From the NCBI GenBank assembly GCA_018296165.2, contig JACKQL020000088.1, forward strand, positions 143,469 through 207,468: a DNA stretch of 64,000 nucleotides, written 5' to 3'. The notes below the pieces were generated by a model, which was not told the DNA's origin, did not search any database, and was given only the letters and a program-made list of their open reading frames with translations. Origin of the DNA: Termitomyces sp. T153 (taxonomy: Eukaryota; Basidiomycota; Agaricomycetes; Agaricales; Lyophyllaceae). Positions 24,547 to 35,354 of the stretch are shown piece by piece. Position numbers and translations under genes: made by a program. Every line of letters starts with the position of its first letter. Positions within the stretch are counted from its first letter, which is position 1.

Positions 24547-25221
24547 TTGTTCAATCCAGGAACTCTTGACTCATTCCGGAGACGAATCTTGTCTGTTTGT
24601 ATTCCAACCTCCGATATGAACCCCTGGATGCCAACTGGTCCAAGGTGTCCCGGCCTCCTTCTTTCATGTCGCAAGGCACTGACTAAACAAAAATGCACTC
24701 TCTTCTCAAGAGTGAGAGTGAACTTGGCGAAATGGATGTACTTTGGCGAGTATCAGTGTGTGGTCGTCACTGGGAAGTCAACGGCTCGAGAATTTGCTCA
24801 ACAACAACGACAAAAGGTACTACGCTACTACCTCTTTCTCGATTGGTCGTATTTCATTGATGCGTGCGTCAGGTAAAGAGGAATTGAGCAAAAAGACTAC
24901 TTAAGGCAAAGAAGTGGTCCGAATATGTAGATATGCGTGTCTGGATGCTATCGCGCTAGAAGAAAACGTACACCTCGTTTCTCATGCGAGCCGACTATTG
25001 CAGATTTACTTTCAAGGCAGGTGAAGAAGTATGTATCCAGTCACCGTCTGTCTACAACATGCTGAAGTACTTATTTTATGCTCTTGCAGCGAATTGATTT
25101 GTTTATAATGGATCGTCAATTGTACGACCATGAGTTCGCCGAGCGCCTGGACTCTGCGTTCAACACATAGACTCTTCGAATAAACAAGCGTGGCCGCAAG
25201 GAAGCGCGTCTCATTCATCAG
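24547..25221 (+). pseudogene. DUF6697-like gene with three in-frame stops
   Basis: Exons can be joined at 24547-24816, 24873-25028 and 25090-25221. The order of patches matches the basidiomycete DUF6697 domain as I remember it: NPWMPTGPRCPGLLL, LFSRVRVNLAKWMYFGEYQ, a basic helix KAKKWSEYVDMR, then FKAGEERIDLFIM. In the joined frame there is TGA at 24885, TAG at 24957 and TAG at 25168, each one C-to-T change away from CGA or CAG. The 5' end before 24547 is not defined. Function of the family is unknown to me. The alternative, that the stops fall in unrecognised introns, is less likely because flanking codons continue the domain in frame. Confidence 0.5.
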
Positions 25222-25510
25222 GTGAGTCTTCTGATGACGATGATGAACGCGAAGAACTTGTGTCGTTCGAGGTTTTCATGGGTGTTCGCTGAGATGTCAA
25301 ATCTGAAGTCTATCTTGTCGTTCTTGTCGTTCAATTTACTTTGTGCTTTTTTTGATACTGAAGCCAAAAAAAATATCCTAATTAGCCATGGTTGTTCAAA
25401 TGGAATCAAAAATTGGTCCTGCGATTTCTCCTTACTCGTTACTTAGACAAGGTTTTCGAAATGCCCACTACTATTTGCGCTCCTCCTGACTTGATTCACT
25501 GCAGTCTTTA

Positions 25511-26347
25511 TCAATTGAAAATGCTATAACGTGTTACAAAGTCCACGCACCTTGCATCAGATCCCTCATTTCGAAAGGTAGAATTCCATAACCCGCCAGT
25601 CACCAGATCACCCAACCCTTTCACAATCGACCCCACCCCATACAAAATCGAACCCGCAACAAAGATCGCAGCTCCCGCGAGTAAAAACGGGGACGCGAGT
25701 AATATCATCAATCCTTTCAGCAAAGCGTTCATCTGCTTTTTCCGCTCTTCTGGGTTTGCTTTTTCGAACTTCTCCGCTTTCTTCAGAAACTCCTCTTTCA
25801 CCTTCGGGTCTGTGTGTGCGTCTGAGACTTTGTGCATCGCAACAACGACCTTAGCGGCCTGCTCCTTCTCTTCGCTGATGTGCTCAGCCCCCTGCCCCAG
25901 GCTACCATAAAGGACAAGTTGCTCGTTGAGTTCATCAAGAGCAATTTTCCATGCTTCCTCCTTCGAAACAGCCATCTCATCCTTGTTCTGAGTGCTCAAC
26001 TCTTTGCCTTCATTGCTCGTTTCCTCGCATAACTGGACGGCGAGTGTGAGCTCTTTCAACAAGTCATTCACCTGGTCCCTTCGCTCCTTCCTGTTGGCCC
26101 GCAAAAACCTTCTGGCCTGCAACTTCCTCTGATAATCCGCTTTCATTTTTATGTCCGTAGGCGTGCGTGAGACCTTTTGCATGGCGCCTATGACCTTGGA
26201 GGCCTGACGCCTTTCTTCCTCAGATTGTTCGGGGCCTTTACCCAAGCTTTCGTAGAGGATGAGTTGTCTGTTCAATTCCTCGAGCGCACCTTGTAGTGCT
26301 TTCTTCTCCTCTTGAGAAGATAGGCCCAAGCTTGAAATAGGCGCCAT
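25511..26347 (-). CDS. Hypothetical protein with two tandem helical repeats and hydrophobic tail
   Basis: A single exon of 278 residues from an ATG. Residues about 15-95 and 135-210 are clear internal duplicates: ALEELNRQLILYESLGKGPE against ALDELNEQLVLYGSLGQGAE, then AMQKVSRTPTD against AMHKVSDAHTD, then a lysine-rich helix ending in ANRKERRDQVN or ANPEERKKQMN. The last 70 residues are hydrophobic and glycine-rich (LLASPFLLAGAAIFVAGSIL), followed by GVGSIVKGLGDLVTGG. This tail resembles those of many small mushroom proteins of unknown function and may insert in or lie on a membrane. No signal peptide. The two repeats differ enough to be an old duplication. Function unknown. Confidence 0.75.
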   Translation of the reverse strand: MAPISSLGLSSQEEKKALQGALEELNRQLILYESLGKGPEQSEEERRQASKVIGAMQKVSRTPTDIKMKADYQRKLQARRFLRANRKERRDQVNDLLKELTLAVQLCEETSNEGKELSTQNKDEMAVSKEEAWKIALDELNEQLVLYGSLGQGAEHISEEKEQAAKVVVAMHKVSDAHTDPKVKEEFLKKAEKFEKANPEERKKQMNALLKGLMILLASPFLLAGAAIFVAGSILYGVGSIVKGLGDLVTGGLWNSTFRNEGSDARCVDFVTRYSIFN

Positions 26348-26575
26348 TGGCGATGAGCGCTTAATGAATAGAAACAGTCGTCAAGAGGATTGGTTCCAGA
26401 TCAAAGAGTCTGGCGCTAGTACTAGTATCCACAATACTCTTTCTTGGACAGGTGACTCTTAGAGTTTGATGAGCGTTTTCAGCTCCAAATGTAGGTTGAC
26501 ATACCATCAGAACACGCAGCGGAAAATCTCATGAGCCTAGTTTACGAACAGTGTCCAGGCCAAATATGGACGTTA

Positions 26576-27700
26576 CTACTCCAAAATTGCGCCCGAAATA
26601 TCCGAAAACCACGCCTTTTGGTCCTTCGGCGACGCCCAGCTCTCATCATGCCCTGTTTCAAGGTCGAGTGAGCGCGATACTAATCAACTATACAGTACTG
26701 AACCTACCGCCGAAAAAAGTCTGGAAATGCATGCCCTTGATCCTCGCGCTCTCTGCATTACATATCGAGAGACCCTTGATATCCATGACGGACTCGCCAT
26801 CAACCCAAAGTTGTATCTCACCTAGAGTCCTCGTGTTAGCTCTCGCCCTCGGAAAATGAGAATGCTTGTACCGTTGTGGTATCCGGATGTGTTCAGCTTA
26901 ACTCGAAAAGCGATGCTAACCCAACGTCCAACAGCAATGTCAAAGTGAAAAGACCCTCTTCCGACAGAGAAGCCATAGTCATTATTTGCCTTAGACTCTG
27001 GAGGTACGTTGACTAAAACTGAAGAGTTCGTATCTGTCAACGGCAAATATGTGTACAACTCTCCAGCTGAGTTTGGTCTATATATCGAACACGTTAAACG
27101 CTCGTTAGATTTATACAATCTTGGAGTGTGCGTACATACCTCCACATGGGTCTGAAGTTAAAACACTGGCAACGGTTCTGCTGTCTTCCACCCGTACAAC
27201 TGTAGGATAGGTCGCCTACACCGCCGACTAGGAAGAAGTGTATTCAGCGAGATTCGTCAATGGATTCTGGGAGACAACTCACAGACACCAGGCAGCTTCC
27301 CGCCTTTTACCCACTCCCAGTCCGACTGCAGCATCATGCGATAGCTAAAGACAGCCTCAGTAGCTCCACGCGCAAGCTCCTGCGCAAATTCCTTAGGCCC
27401 GCTCAGGTGGAATCCAAAGCCACCAGGTAGTTCGGAAGCTGGGTTGATACTACCCTTAGGATATAACGCCTCCCAAGCCGTTTCAGGCGCGTTGTGCCCA
27501 TCAGCGGACTTGTGAAGGGGCGACGGCGGGGTGACAAGCTTGTGCGTAGTGCGAGATGAAACTTTGTGTACGCCAAGCGCTTCGTCGCCAAGAGGAACGT
27601 GTAGAATGGATGGGTGATGTTCGTAATGATCACTCGTCGTGAACGCATGCTTGAAATTGTCAACAGGGATAAGATGAGATTCAAATTCTCCTTGTGGCAT
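26576..27700 (-). CDS. Polysaccharide lyase family 14-like protein
   Basis: Five exons on the minus strand: 27700-27283, 27227-27140, 27077-26872, 26821-26708 and 26652-26576, with introns of 55, 62, 50 and 55 bp. The product is about 300 residues. Family hallmarks appear in order: WEALYPKGSINPAS, GGFGFHLSGP, FSYRMMLQSDWEWVKGGKLP, then GVFGG, a two-Cys segment (SCTGG...RCQCFNFRPMWR), YGFSVGRGSFHFDIAVGRW, LWVDGESV and, at the end, SWASPKDQKAWFSDISG. PL14 enzymes cleave uronate- or glucuronan-type polysaccharides by beta-elimination; the substrate here is unknown. Start choice: the first ATG in the frame, MPQGEFES; no signal peptide is visible, so an upstream exon may be missing. The frame has no damage. 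Confidence 0.85.
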
Positions 27701-29246
27701 CTTTGACCTAGAAGAAACTGCTGGAGACTCTGCCAATATCCGCTTAGAGAATTGATCGTAAGTTCACCTGAGATACAGAAGTGATCAGTACGGATGGCTG
27801 AGAATATTGACGCAAAGTACTGCTTACAGAACAATTGGTTGATCTTGGTTGTATGGCCTTATGTAAATGTGTAAGCGAACGCGTTCCCCAGAAATTAATG
27901 TACAAACAACACGTCGATCACGTGATCATAACGATCTTCGTGACCGAGTCTTTTCAAAGGCGTGACAAATCCAAAGTTCCAGTTGTATTTGTCTGTGTCG
28001 CTTCTAGAAAGCTTGACGATGACCTTATCTGATGTATGTATAATTCGACATCGGCCCGGTCGAGTTCTTGACCTACATTCTGAGCGTAGTAACTCCCTTG
28101 AGAACGTAACATTTTGTTTCTGGTATATCCAAGTATGGCTTTGCAAGTATCATTCTGAATCAAGGCGGTCTCGACATGTCACCCACTTTAGAGGTAACTT
28201 CTACCATCACACCGACTATGATGAGGCTGAGTAAGAAAGAGCCTTACGAAACGAATGCAGTTACACAGGAATCAATATGTGATCTTATTACATATACAAG
28301 GGTCCATGAATGACGTCGAGCAACTGAGATGTAAAAGATTGAAGATGTACGTTTCACTCTTCTATTCTGGCCCTGTAACTGGCTTTTCATTACATAGTTT
28401 TCTCCGTTCTCCCGTCTTTGAACCCAAAGATTGGCTTTTCCGTTCTCCTTTTGAACCCAAAGATCGGCTTCTTACCAGGAATTCGGTCGGAAAGATGTTC
28501 ACTGACACCCCATTCTAACTGGTACAACTTGATAATCGGCCCTTTCTCAATCCGCTGTATCTCACAAGTGCTTAACATCACAAAGAGGTGCAATTAAATT
28601 GTTCATATTAGAGCTCCCGGGACGGCAGTTTCATAAACTGGCTGCGCACTGGGACATATATCGTGACAGTTTTCCCTTCGTGGGAGATAGAATGTTGTCC
28701 TATTCGCATCATCCGAATTTATCGGGAACACCGGCCTTATGCGATATCAAGGCGGTCGACCTGACTTCCTTTAAGAACGTTACTTTTGGATTGATGGATG
28801 AATGGGTTGATGTCGCGCCACAGGCACGCAGACGAGGCACAAGCTGGAGGGAATTTCGATATGTCTAATTTCGTCATAATACCTGGCTTTGACTTCTAAT
28901 CACACACATTACAATAATTTCAAAGGCGGGAATGTCGGCGCGGCTACAAAAAGCCGTTCTCGTGTCAGATATTGTTACCCATCAAAGTTTCAATTTGATT
29001 ACAGGCTATCAGTCGACCACCTACTTAGCACTCATGACCTCGTCACACTCCCATAGTAGGCGTACTCTGACGAAGCATCAAAATCGTCGCTGTCCCGTGC
29101 AGAGCTTCAAAAACCTCGTGTACAGCTTCTTTCGGTAACTTAGTAGCCTTTTGAACGTTCAAGAAGCTTCGATCCTGCCCCTTGCTGTTCCTGTCTGTGA
29201 CGTGTCCATTCTCATCTTCGGGCCCTTTCATTCGCTCTCTTCATCC
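27701..29246. other. Intergenic, one small tandem duplication, no clear gene
   Basis: An 89-codon open frame on the plus strand near 28,599-28,868 has no ATG start and no recognisable domain. A roughly 36-bp unit is imperfectly duplicated at 28,403-28,471. I see no other structure. Confidence 0.4.
28403..28471. repeat. Imperfect tandem duplication, unit about 36 bp
   Basis: Both units begin TCCGTTCTCC and contain TTTGAACCCAAAGAT, then GGCTT, differing by a few bases and a 3-bp length change. Confidence 0.7.
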
Positions 29247-29934
29247 ATGGAAACCTACTTCGACAACAAAGGGAACATTCTGAACTCATGCATACGCAGT
29301 ACACGAGACAAGTCGGCACTATATACACTCAAGACAACGTTTGGGCTGCGTGGTCGGAAGTTGACCGTCTTGCTTGACGAGAATCCTGCGCCGGGAAGAT
29401 CTTCACATGTTGCGTCGCTCAATTGGAAAGACAAGTCGTTTGAAATCTTGGGCCAAAGAAAGACGTTGTCGGAGGTCAGACGTACACAAGGAGGATTCTT
29501 CAAGAAGTAGGTATTGAGTTTTTGGGAAGCCTGTGCTCGGCTAGATGATCTGTTTTCCACCTCGCCTTTTTGGATTCTCATGCTGAGCGCATTGTACTTA
29601 GGACTCGACATTGGAGATGGACTGCGGATAGAAAGGAGTATGAACTTCGGTATGATGACGACGAAGGCTGGAAGGTAACGTTTTCCCTTGGTAATATCCA
29701 TGACTTACCGTATACTTATCTCGGGTTTAGGCCACTTTGAATGACAACATGTCGATTGGTGCTCGATTTCTCGTTCCAGGCCGCCCTCATTTGTTTGGCA
29801 AACTTGATCCACCTGCATTACACTTGACCAAAACCGCACTGGAGGCCGATGAAATCTTCTTGATTCTGGTTTTAATATATTCCGAGATAAAACGCCAGGA
29901 CAGTACGGTGCGAAATTGGTCTCAATCTGGGTAA
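29247..29934 (+). CDS. DUF6593-like small protein
   Basis: Three exons: 29247-29506, 29602-29674 and 29731-29934, with introns of 95 and 56 bp, for 178 residues. It starts METYFDNKGNILNS. Pattern and size fit the basidiomycete DUF6593 domain as I remember it: a beta strand, LYTLKTTFG, a patch ASLNWKDKSFEILGQRKTLS, then RHWRWTADRKEYELRY, DEGWKATLNDN, FLVPGRPHLFG, LHLTKTALEADEIFLILVLI and a short polar tail with KRQD. Joining at 29506/29602 restores the frame across a would-be stop (AAG TAG), which supports the intron. Function of the family is unknown. The first intron is longer than others in this window. Confidence 0.7.
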
Positions 29935-30710
29935 CTTCCTTGTTGATCTTCGACTATCATTAGAACAGTTCCTCGTCGAACGGAGGTGTTGGATGGTGAC
30001 ATGGGCGTCGGCGAGGTACCATATTAGTGACCTTCTGAATACTACCCTTCAGCTATTGACTATAGTATGCCTGATAAACAGCGGACAATTTGCCTTAATC
30101 CATCCGCGCCATTTTTGTTTTAGTGCTGAGCAACTTGCACTGTAGAGGAAGGTCAATCAATACGAGCCCAAGCTATCTCAAATAATTTTCATCGGTAAAG
30201 TCAATAGTGTCTTCGATTTCCTGAAATAGGAAGACTTGTTGAGGAGGATAAAAAGATTTAGCTCAAGTCTGACGTCTGAATCTGTACCAGCACATTGCAT
30301 GGATGAGTCTTATGAGCATAGCATGTCGCGGTTAGAATAATACGAAGAGAAGTAGTAATGCCTTCAGTCCTAATTCCACCTGTCTTTGAATTCCTACACG
30401 TCTTCTACTAGGTGCGGTACCGCATCAACCTGGAGCAAGATGTCAAAATGTGATAAATCGCCTTACTGTCAAATCGATTACCACCAGTCTCATATGCAGG
30501 TGTCGATCAAATTATCACTTGAGTTTAGAATCGTGTGTGTGCGAGCGATTGAAAGCCTTGATTTTGTATTTTCAATTGACTATATACAACATACAGACCG
30601 GGATTTCTCTATATATTGACTGCACCCGCGAATCGGAATTCCAGCGTACTGAAATGTTGGAGTCAGCTTAGTTGTAACATCACCTTTGGCAAAACTTACC
30701 GAAAAGCAGA
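29935..30710. other. Intergenic, no gene seen
   Basis: Region between the convergent DUF6593-like and GH7 genes. Short open frames have no domain signature; it probably holds both 3' untranslated regions. Confidence 0.5.
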
Positions 30711-32123
30711 TTAGTAGGTAGTGTCTATGTCACCGACGCGGATGTTGGAGAAGATAACTTGGGCATCGGGGTGTTGGCTCTCGACTTCGTCGGGTTTGCC
30801 AGAGTCGGTAGAGCAAGGACCACGGGCGACACCAGGATTAGAGGCGCTGGCATTAACGGGGTAGTTAGAGTCGAGCCAGAGCATGTTGGCCGTGTGATCG
30901 TCCCAAATAGAGAGAACGAGGACCATTCCCTTCTTAAGAGCCGTACCCATCTCGGTCAAACCACCCTTAGCCTGGAACTGAGTGCGATCACCAAAGACCT
31001 GCTTCTGCTCATCACAGAAGTCATCGGTAATGGAGTCGCCAGAAGTCATGCCGGGAATGTTGACCTTGCTGTTCTGGATAACTCGGCCGTTCTGGACGTA
31101 GATGCGGCGAATTTCAGCGAGGTTTCCAGAAGTGGAGTTGTTGGAGGAGATGAATTGAGTGACAACAGTGAACTTGCTGTTGGTATCGACAGTCAAACCA
31201 GGACCAAAGAAGGACTTGTCGCCCATACGGAAAGAGTTGAAGTCGCATCCGTCGGGGTCGCAGACAGTGGCATAGCGGTCTTCTGTACCGCAGGCAGTAC
31301 CCTCACAGCGCTCGAGGCCATCAGAAGTGCAAGGATGGGGAGTGTAGGCGGAAGCCATGCTGTTGGCCTCCCAGATGTCCATCTCATTGCAGCAGGCACC
31401 GTACTTGCCAGTTCCAGAGTTTGAGTCGTTAGGGGAGGCCTCCCATCCCTCAGAATTGGCCTAGAAGAGAGATCAATATCGAGCTTTAATGTCTGTCGTG
31501 GCTTGACTTGCCTCTCCATCAATGAACTTCAAATCGCGAGGACACTGCGAGTCGCAGTAACCAGTTCCGTACTTGGCACCAGCTTTGTTGGTAGGGTGCT
31601 TGGACATACCACCATCGGCATCCATCTCGGAGAAGTAGAGAGCGCCGTTAAGACCGCAAGGGAGTTGGGAAACATCGACGTCAAAGGTGAACTCCTGATT
31701 CATGAGCTGGAACATCTCATACTGAGTGTCGCTATTGAGGAGGTAGAGACGCGAGCCGACGTTCTTCTGAGATGCTTGGGTAACGTATTTGAGAGTAAGA
31801 GCGTTGCCGCTGGTTGTGACACCATAGGTGCCGGGGTAGTCAGCACCCTCGAGGGCGCAGTTGGCAGCGCAGGTGGGACCGTCAGGGCATAGGGAACTGT
31901 CCCATTCGTTTCCAGTATAGCAGTTAGTGTAACCGGTGGTGGTATGGGTCCAGCGCCAGTTGGAGTCGAGGACGACAGCACCATTGGATTGGGTGGTGCA
32001 ACCCGATGCGGTGCATTTCTGCCAAGATAGCTTGGGGTGAGTTTCAGCGGTATTGTTGCCGACTTGCTGAGCAGAGACGATGGCGAGGAGAGAAAAAGCA
32101 GTGAGGACAACTTTGGGGAACAT
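30711..32123 (-). CDS. cbhI: GH7 cellobiohydrolase (reducing-end, CBH I type), secreted, no CBM
   Basis: Two exons, 32123-31512 and 31460-30711, give 453 residues. The signal peptide [18 protein letters not shown] is followed by the typical mature start [12 protein letters not shown]. Catalytic motif EMDIWEAN lies at about residues 230-237: nucleophile E230, helper D232 and acid/base E235. Other GH7 landmarks are [71 protein letters not shown] and GVARGPC. The chain ends [14 protein letters not shown] with no linker or cellulose-binding module. The enzyme releases cellobiose processively from cellulose reducing ends outside the cell. The only intron (31511-31461, 51 bp) has a GC donor (GCAAGT) instead of GT; using it restores the family sequence GEANSEGW exactly. 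Frame and cysteines look intact. Confidence 0.95.
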
Positions 32124-32174
32124 TGTGAAGGGAGTAGCTGACAAGCTGAAGACTTGGTCCTGCACATTGTATCC

Positions 32175-32180
32175 TTTATA
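32175..32180 (-). promoter_or_regulatory. TATA box of the GH7 gene
   Basis: On the minus strand TATAAAGG lies about 52 bp before the ATG at 32123. A CCGGGG site at 32200-32205, just upstream, matches the SYGGRG pattern bound by the fungal glucose repressor Cre1/CreA. One such site can occur by chance. Confidence 0.5.
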
Positions 32181-32205
32181 CCTAGAAATGCGGATAACTC
32201 CGGGG

Positions 32206-35200
32206 TGCAGCTCACACCTAGTTGTCTCTAGGATTTGTTGTCGGGCTACGCGTGTCTGTGATCGCCCAGGGTCACTGGTGAAGTATGGATTCAGTAGCTC
32301 TTCTGCCGGTTCAAGAACGTCGATAACCTCAAACAGACAGATATTACGCCCGTCTGGAGTGTCCTGCTTCGAAAAATGGAAGACGAGTTATCTCTAGCTG
32401 AAAAAATGTGCGTGTCTGTCCGGGATCTGATGAATATTCAAGAGCCGTATTCCGCGCATTGCTACGAAAGAAGTCTGAAGAATAAGAGCGGAACCTCGTC
32501 TGATGGACTTCAGAACTTATGAAATATACAACTCAGATAGCATGAAAAAATGTTATCGATGTCATCCCGAACGCAAGATCTCGAGTCTAAGCTTGAGCAG
32601 CGAGCTGAACCAGGGTTGAGTTGAACTTGAGAGAAAATATTATGATCACCGAGAGCAATGTACACTGTCATCACGTGTTACTCCGCAATTTAGTTTGATA
32701 GCGTTGTTTACACAGACTATTCAAAGTACGCTGGCATGTCCCGATTCACATTACATATAAGGGCATTGTTCCTCACCATTGAAGATACATAACCTTCTGA
32801 CCATAAGTTGAAGCTCCGATCGCTCTACTTCGTTTCCAGTTTTGACCTATCGATCTCATGGCCAGCCTGAATATCCGTGGATGAATCAGAAGATACGGCG
32901 CGTAGCTGCCGTGATGTTACATTTATATTCCTGAATGACAGAAAAAGAACACTAGAAGGACCGTTGGGTCTCGATAGACGATCCGGGATATTTGTGATCG
33001 ATCTATCAATGATTGTATGAAGTTGTATGTACTACATATACGAGGTCCACGGGTACTTCGCTTGAACAGATTTTTACGCGACGCGTCGTGATATCCTTTC
33101 GGCGTAAATACAAACCCCGCTCTTCCGTGGAATCGGCAAGCGTAGACAACGCCTTGAACATCCTCGACGAGGGACTCAATAACGACACCACATCTTGACT
33201 CACAATAAGCTTGAATCACCTCACGTATTGACTCCATTGATGCAATGCTAGTACTATAAATGGGCTGTTCTTGAGGAAATCTTTTCTTGTCCCGACTGAA
33301 GGGGGTAATTAGTTCGAGCTAGATTGAGCGATATACGACCAATTGTTCGCGGGATACTCGTCAGGTGATCATTTCTAACGAAACGATGTTGATACCGACT
33401 CGGATCAGATCTCACCAATGCCCGGTACCGTGGTGTGGTCTTCCGCTCGGAGAATCGTGAGAATTGACTGCGAGCAAAGTTTCTTAACGCTTCCTACTAG
33501 CCTCTTTTACTAGGAATCTCAGAGTCTGCTTTGTCGTTGTATCTGCAGGACTGCCTCAACTCTCTGACGACAACAAATTATCAAAAGTCTTTTTATGAAA
33601 GGGTAGTCCGAGCTACGCGAGGCCATAGTCACGGTAGCGGCTCAAACGTCGAACTGCCATGATACAAACTCAGATAGTAAGCGACTTCCCACTCATCGAT
33701 GCAGCTTTCCAGAGGTATGTATGAATGATACTTATTTTCGAATCCCTATCTCACGAGTATCTAGCAGCATCGGAGCAACGCCCGCTGTGTTTGGACTTGG
33801 CTCGGGCTATGAGATCATCCCAGAGGAGCGAATCTATCTTGAATAAAGGTTGAGAAAATACTCTCTTCCTACGTAGGCCGTGTCCATAATACCTTTGTTG
33901 TTAAAAAAGCAATGCATAGTACGGATGAACATCCACTTTGCTTGTTTTGTAGTCTTCATTTCATCCGGTTTCAAAATCGGTGAAGGAAGTCTTGGCCTGG
34001 AGGGAAAAGAAGCTCTTGTGTACTCTAAAAACGGCAATGTTTGTACGGTCAAGGTAAAGGCCTATCAATGTTTGAGAAATGGTATATTCTCTTCCAGTCT
34101 CCTGTACATGGAGATTTTTGACATGATGCTCACATATTTTGGTGCGTACCGAATTGCAAAGCAAGCCATCGCCTTCTTCCTTTGGGAAGAAAGCCGCATA
34201 GTAGAGAATGCTTCGTCCTCTCAAACTTCGAACATTGTTTTACCTCTTTAGTCTTAGCATCGTTCATGGACCTCCTTGATTCTCCCCAAGCTTATCTTAC
34301 TAATTTCAAGTTAGTGGTCATAAAAAAATATGCCAGTCAATGACATCCTACGTGCCCGTGGTGTCGAAAAAGCGGCAGTTCGGCCGTCCATTAGCAGACT
34401 CTGGCCGGAGAAATACCAAATTACTACTTATGTTATGAACAGGGGTCCTGGAGCCGGCTGGGAGTATTCAAATGGGTTTCATATCCTTGATTCTCGGCTT
34501 TACATGAACATATCTTACCATGTTAGATCGGGAATTTTCTCAGTATGCATTCTTCAAGTTGTCCCAGATAGCTGAAGGAAATCAGGAAACGGGCGAAGAT
34601 TGAAAATGACTGCAAGTATCCGATCCCCGCGACATTCCTGAGCAACGATGGTCATCACGTTATGGAACATTCATGGGTTGAGTTTATTTGACTCACGTCG
34701 TCGTTTTTCTGGAGAAGCATGAACAGGCAAGTTGTTGAGATAAGCTCTTATTGTTTCCCAACCAGTCTTCGAGCAGACTCAGGGTTGTTACTATACACTT
34801 GGCGACTCGAGTAGGACTCCCATGTAACAGGAAATCCTTCTCATGTGAGAAATGGTCATCGCCCCAGGCCGTTGCCAGATCGTTCGACTGGTTGGGCTGG
34901 ATGACTCGTACGACGATTTATGGATGGAATGGTCACTTCTTCCTCACGCTTTCCCTCTAGTGGTGATCCTATCTGCGGCGCGCCAGTGTCCGCATGCGTG
35001 TTTTTGGCTCTATAAATTATACATCGCTCAGGTTCAATAACACACGTAGTAAAGCAGGCTCATGCGGTGAGCTTTCACGTCAGGAGAAACTAGCGATTTT
35101 CCTAAAATCATAACAGAATCTGCTACCATGTCTTAGATTACGAAGTCCTGAAAAGGGAGGTCTACGAACCTTGTTAGACTTGAAACTGGCGATGAAAAAC

Positions 35201-35354
35201 AGTTGAAGAATGCAGATTATTTGTGAAATTACACATTAACTATTACAATGTTCAGACAGATTTGAGACGCTGAACTTTCGGAACCGAAGAGGTGTGGTTG
35301 ATTGTCGCATATAAAAAACAGGTACGCCCTTCGATGGTAATTCAACCCGGCAAG
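32206..35354. other. Long intergenic stretch, no gene supported
   Basis: Upstream of GH7 and downstream of the F-box gene. The longest open frames (about 120 codons near 33,880-34,251 and 104 near 32,923-33,237) show no domain and no clear intron structure. The sequence is unique within the window. Confidence 0.45.

Noticed and set aside
28599..28868. An 89-codon plus-strand frame in the intergenic region before the DUF6593-like gene
   Set aside because: It lacks an ATG and no homologous family or splice structure could be recognised.
30759..31424. A 221-codon open frame on the plus strand across the GH7 gene
   Set aside because: It is the shadow of the GH7 coding strand, which has all catalytic residues, a signal peptide and family motifs.
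33880..34251. A 123-codon plus-strand frame upstream of the F-box gene
   Set aside because: No domain, no codon pattern different from neighbours and no splice partners; likely chance.
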